From Streptomyces sp. NRRL S-244 (GTDB lineage Bacteria; Actinomycetota; Actinomycetes; Streptomycetales; Streptomycetaceae): DNA of 64,000 nt. A program made the translations under genes and the position numbers. Below, piece by piece: positions 61,467-64,000 of this stretch; position 1 is the stretch's first letter, and every line of letters begins with the position of its first letter. The notes beneath the pieces were generated by a model. It did not search any database. It was given only the letters and a program-made list of their open reading frames with translations, and was not told the DNA's origin. The DNA is taken from contig NZ_JOCX01000017.1 of NCBI RefSeq assembly GCF_000717915.1, positions 62,001 to 126,000 on the forward strand, in the 5' to 3' direction.

Positions 61467-61991
61467 ATGACCGAGGCCAACAAGGACGCCGCCGACAGGG
61501 AAACTGTCCCCGCAGACGCCGTCGACGCGATCATCGACCAGTGGCACGTGGTGCGACCGGAGCTGGACACCGCACCGATGGCCGTCTTCGGCCGGATCTA
61601 CCGGATCGCCCGGGCCATGGGGGACGCGGCGGAGCGGGCCTACGCCCCGTACGGGATCTCGCGCGGCGAGTTCGACGTCGTCGCGACGCTGCGCCGCTCC
61701 GGCGCCCCGTACACGCTTTCGCCGCGCCAGCTGTCGGCCACGCTCATGCTCACGACGGGCGGGATGACCGGGCGCCTGGACAAGCTGGAGAAGGCCGGCC
61801 TGCTCGGCCGCAAGCCCGATCCGCACGACCGGCGGGGGCTCCAGGTGACGATCACCGACCGCGGGCTCGCCCTCGTCGACGAGGCCGTCGCCGCCGGGCT
61901 GGAGGTGCAGCGCGCCGCGCTCGCGGGGCTCGGCGACGAGGAGGTCGCCGTCCTGACGGGCCTGCTCCGCAAGTTGCTGGCCGGGGTCTAG
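61467..61991 (+). CDS. MarR-family transcriptional regulator
   Basis: A 174-residue winged-helix repressor. The DNA-binding part reads YGISRGEFDVVATLRRSG, then LSPRQLSATLMLTTGGMTGR (recognition helix) and LDKLEKAGLLGRKPDPHDRR (wing). Flanking helices form the dimer. It should sense a small molecule and regulate itself and the divergent EamA exporter through the dyads at 61383. GGAGGG lies about 20 nt before ATG 61467. Its TAG stop is the first of seven copies of a 13-bp tandem repeat, so slippage could alter the last codons. Confidence 0.93.
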   Translation: MTEANKDAADRETVPADAVDAIIDQWHVVRPELDTAPMAVFGRIYRIARAMGDAAERAYAPYGISRGEFDVVATLRRSGAPYTLSPRQLSATLMLTTGGMTGRLDKLEKAGLLGRKPDPHDRRGLQVTITDRGLALVDEAVAAGLEVQRAALAGLGDEEVAVLTGLLRKLLAGV

Positions 61992-62085
61992 GCCCGGGGT
62001 CTAGGCCCGGGGTCTAGGCCCGGGGTCTAGGCCCGGGGTCTAGGCCCGGGGTCTAGGCCCGGGGTCTAGGCCCGGGGTCCGGGTC
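61981..62085. repeat. 13-bp minisatellite starting in the marR stop codon
   Basis: TAGGCCCGGGGTC is repeated seven times without change from 61989 to 62079, with a partial copy on each side; the left one encodes the last marR codons. The unit is not a multiple of three and holds a TAG, so it gives stops in all frames. Confidence 0.95.
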
Positions 62086-62100
62086 AGTCGGTCAGTCTGT

Positions 62101-62349
62101 TCAGTTGGTGGGCTGCGGCTTCTGCGGCCGGTCCGACTTGTCGAGGACCATCACCAGGCCCGCGATGATCAGGAACAGCACGATCGGCGTGGCCACGTAC
62201 AGGCCGAGGGTCTGGGCAATGCTCAGGCCCGGGCCCGGGTCGTCGCCGTCGTCGCGGGTCACCGCGAGGGCGGGAGACGTCATCAGCAGCATCATCAGCG
62301 TCGATCCGGCCGTGACGGCGCCGGCGCGCAGAGCGTTCTTCTTGTCCAC
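62101..62349 (-). CDS. Small membrane protein, possibly leaderless
   Basis: An 82-residue protein. A signal-like first segment (AVTAGSTLMMLLMTSPALAV) is followed by an acidic loop (TRDDGDDPGPG) and one membrane segment (LGLYVATPIVLFLIIAGLVM), ending in a basic, Pro-rich tail. I recall close relatives across Streptomyces, without known function. GTG 62349 has no Shine-Dalgarno, but TACGTT stands six bases upstream, the place for a -10 hexamer of a leaderless transcript. It lies 20 bp beyond the malQ stop on the same strand. Confidence 0.78.
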   Translation of the reverse strand: MDKKNALRAGAVTAGSTLMMLLMTSPALAVTRDDGDDPGPGLSIAQTLGLYVATPIVLFLIIAGLVMVLDKSDRPQKPQPTN

Positions 62350-62369
62350 GGTGCAAACGTAGCGAACAC

Positions 62370-64000
62370 CTAAACGGGGCGCGCGCCCGGGGGTGCCGTA
62401 CGGGCACCCGCCCCCTCCCGCACCGCGCTCAGCAGGGCGTTCGCCCGGGGCGAGGCGGCCAGTGCCTCCAGGGTCAGCGGCCGCCCGGCCGAGTCCGCGA
62501 GCGGCAGCCGCCAATTGGGGTACTGGTCCCAGGTCCCGGGCAGGTTCTGCGGCCGCCGGTCCCCCACCGCGTCGGGCAGCCATACGCCGACCAGGCGGGC
62601 GGGGGTGCGCAGCAGGAAGCCGTACAGGGCCCGTACGGCGGCCTCCTCGCCCTTGGTGTCCAGGCCGAGCCCCTCCAGTACGTCCAGCCACTGCGCGGTG
62701 TCGGCGGCGTCCTGGGCCCGCTCCTCCTCGACCGGGCGGGTCAGCAGGCCGAGCCGGTCGCGCAGTTCCACATGGCCGCCGGCCAGCTTGGCGGCGGTGG
62801 GCGGCAGATCGTGGGTGGTGGCGGTGGCCAGGCAGTCGGCGCGCCAGGCCCCGGGGGCGAGCGGCTGCCCGTCGCCCGCCCAGTCGCGTTCGAACCAGAG
62901 GACCGAAGTGCCGAGCACCCCGCGCCGGGCCAGCGCCTTGCGGACGCGCGGCTCCACCGTCCCGAGGTCCTCGCCGATGACCGGGGCCCCGGCCCGGTGG
63001 GCCTCCAGTACCAGGATCGCGAGCATCGCCTCGCCGTCGTACGAGACGTACGTGCCGTCGGCGGGCGGGGCGCCCTCCGGGATCCACCAGAGCCGGAACA
63101 GGCCCATGACGTGGTCGATGCGCAGGGCGCCCGCGTAGCGGAACACCCCGCGCAGCAGGGCCCGGAACGGCGCGTACCCGGTGGCCGCGAGCCGGTCGGG
63201 CCGCCACGGCGGCAGCCCCCAGTCCTGGCCGCGCGCGTTGAAGGCGTCGGGCGGGGCGCCGACGCAGACGCCCTTCGCGTAGAGGGGCGGGCCGAGGGTG
63301 TCCGAGCCGTGCGGGTGCACCCCGACGGCGAGGTCGTGGACGATGCCGACCGGCATCCCGGCCTCGCGGGCGGCCTGCTGGGCGGCGGCGAGCTGGGTGT
63401 CCGTCAGCCAGACCAGCCAGCGGTGGAAGTCGGCCCCGCCGCCGGAATCGCGGTCCGCGCACCAGGCGGCGTGCCGGTCGAGCGCCGCACCCTGCTCGGC
63501 GCGGAAGCGGCGGTAGTCGGCCTCGCGTTCGGGGGTGCGCGGGACGGCGTAGAGCAGTTCGAGGGCCCGGCGCTTCAGCTCCCAGACGGCGTCGCGGTCG
63601 ATCAGCGCCCCCTTCTCCAGCACCTCGCGGCGCAGCTCGGCGCCTTGGCCGGCGAGTTCACCGAGGGCCTCCCGATCGGGGCAGTCGGCGTACTCGGGGA
63701 CGTCCTCGATCCGCAGGTGGACGGGGTCGGGGAAGCGGCGCGAGGAGGGCCGGTACGGGGACGGGTCGGTCGGCGTCCCGGGCACGGCGGCGTGCAGCGG
63801 GTTGACCTGGACGAACCCGACCCCGTGGGCCCGGCCGGCCCACCGGGCGAGCGCGGCGAGATCGCCGAGGTCCCCCATGCCCCAGGACCGCTCGGAGAGC
63901 AGGGAGTACAGCTGCACCAGCACCCCGTGCACCCGCCCGCCCCCGCCGGGCGCCCGCTCCGGAGCCACGATCAGCGTGGCGTCCCCGGTGCGCCCGTCCG
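62370..64000 (-). CDS. malQ: 4-alpha-glucanotransferase, N-terminus beyond window edge
   Basis: GH77 amylomaltase that moves alpha-1,4-glucan chains, in maltose and glycogen metabolism. 543 residues are visible, coding through the window edge. YSLLSERSWGMGDLGDLAAL starts the barrel. ALRIDHVMGLFRLWWIPEG carries the nucleophile Asp, APVIGEDLGTV the acid/base Glu and TATTHDLPPTAAKLAGGH the third catalytic acid. Actinobacterial enzymes have a roughly 150-residue N-terminal extension, which would lie outside. The C-terminal end reads GARTAPPGARPV. No other maltose genes are seen here. Confidence 0.95.
   Translation of the reverse strand, partial: DGRTGDATLIVAPERAPGGGGRVHGVLVQLYSLLSERSWGMGDLGDLAALARWAGRAHGVGFVQVNPLHAAVPGTPTDPSPYRPSSRRFPDPVHLRIEDVPEYADCPDREALGELAGQGAELRREVLEKGALIDRDAVWELKRRALELLYAVPRTPEREADYRRFRAEQGAALDRHAAWCADRDSGGGADFHRWLVWLTDTQLAAAQQAAREAGMPVGIVHDLAVGVHPHGSDTLGPPLYAKGVCVGAPPDAFNARGQDWGLPPWRPDRLAATGYAPFRALLRGVFRYAGALRIDHVMGLFRLWWIPEGAPPADGTYVSYDGEAMLAILVLEAHRAGAPVIGEDLGTVEPRVRKALARRGVLGTSVLWFERDWAGDGQPLAPGAWRADCLATATTHDLPPTAAKLAGGHVELRDRLGLLTRPVEEERAQDAADTAQWLDVLEGLGLDTKGEEAAVRALYGFLLRTPARLVGVWLPDAVGDRRPQNLPGTWDQYPNWRLPLADSAGRPLTLEALAASPRANALLSAVREGAGARTAPPGARPV

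Overview
The window reads as the chromosome of a Streptomyces-type actinomycete. GC is very high, codon third positions are strongly GC-biased (so most genes carry long antisense shadows), and the gene set is typical of Streptomyces: mreBCD plus an mbl-type MreB paralogue, two clpP genes beside clpX and tig, two PepN-type aminopeptidases, Fe-type SOD under a Nur-like operator, mycothiol-linked proteins, and many GTG starts. No species can be named from sequence alone.

Layout. 1-6563 (minus strand): the lateral-wall operon mreB-mreC-mreD-PBP2 (PBP2 cut by the window edge), ndk, a DUF4233 membrane protein and folC. 6681-14142: an accessory block between folC and valS holding an Mbl-like actin, an orphan histidine kinase, and a tightly overlapping four-gene unit (GH26, membrane protein with a Gln/Pro tail, cellulose-synthase-like GT2, GH113-like hydrolase). 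This unit looks like a beta-mannan-type exopolysaccharide synthesis and trimming system and is the best candidate for an undescribed system here. 14245-22499: the housekeeping block valS, clpX, clpP2, clpP1, tig, with a ClgR-like site upstream of clpP1.

22666-25464: tRNA-Pro and tRNA-Gly, followed by a remnant of an integrated element. The 3' half of tRNA-Gly and its terminator are duplicated about 2.4 kb downstream, flanking a DUF4262 gene, a frameshifted RAMA-domain pseudogene and a small membrane-anchored protein, with no integrase left. 25480-36947: a small-gene accessory stretch with a DUF4231 (SLATT-like) protein, an HD hydrolase coupled to a PLP decarboxylase, a DUF4232 lipoprotein coupled to a TmrB-like P-loop protein, a MacB/FtsX-type ABC exporter, a SpoIIE-type phosphatase, an Eis-type acetyltransferase and an Nei-type glycosylase.

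37044-43930: rpiB, three paralogous APC amino-acid permeases, bioY and sodF. 44062-58413: a protein and peptide degradation region (two pepN paralogues, a secreted S8 protease, a secreted M28 aminopeptidase) mixed with a DsbA-like nitroreductase-family protein, an AbiEi/PD-(D/E)XK-like protein, asd and a DUF1203 protein. 58509-64000: LysR, two EamA transporters, a divergent MarR with a clear composite operator, a possibly leaderless small membrane protein and malQ (cut by the window edge).

Many gene ends are closed by long perfect hairpins (11-26 bp). Several genes have GC-rich minisatellites at or next to their stop codons, most strikingly a 13-bp unit repeated seven times at the marR stop.
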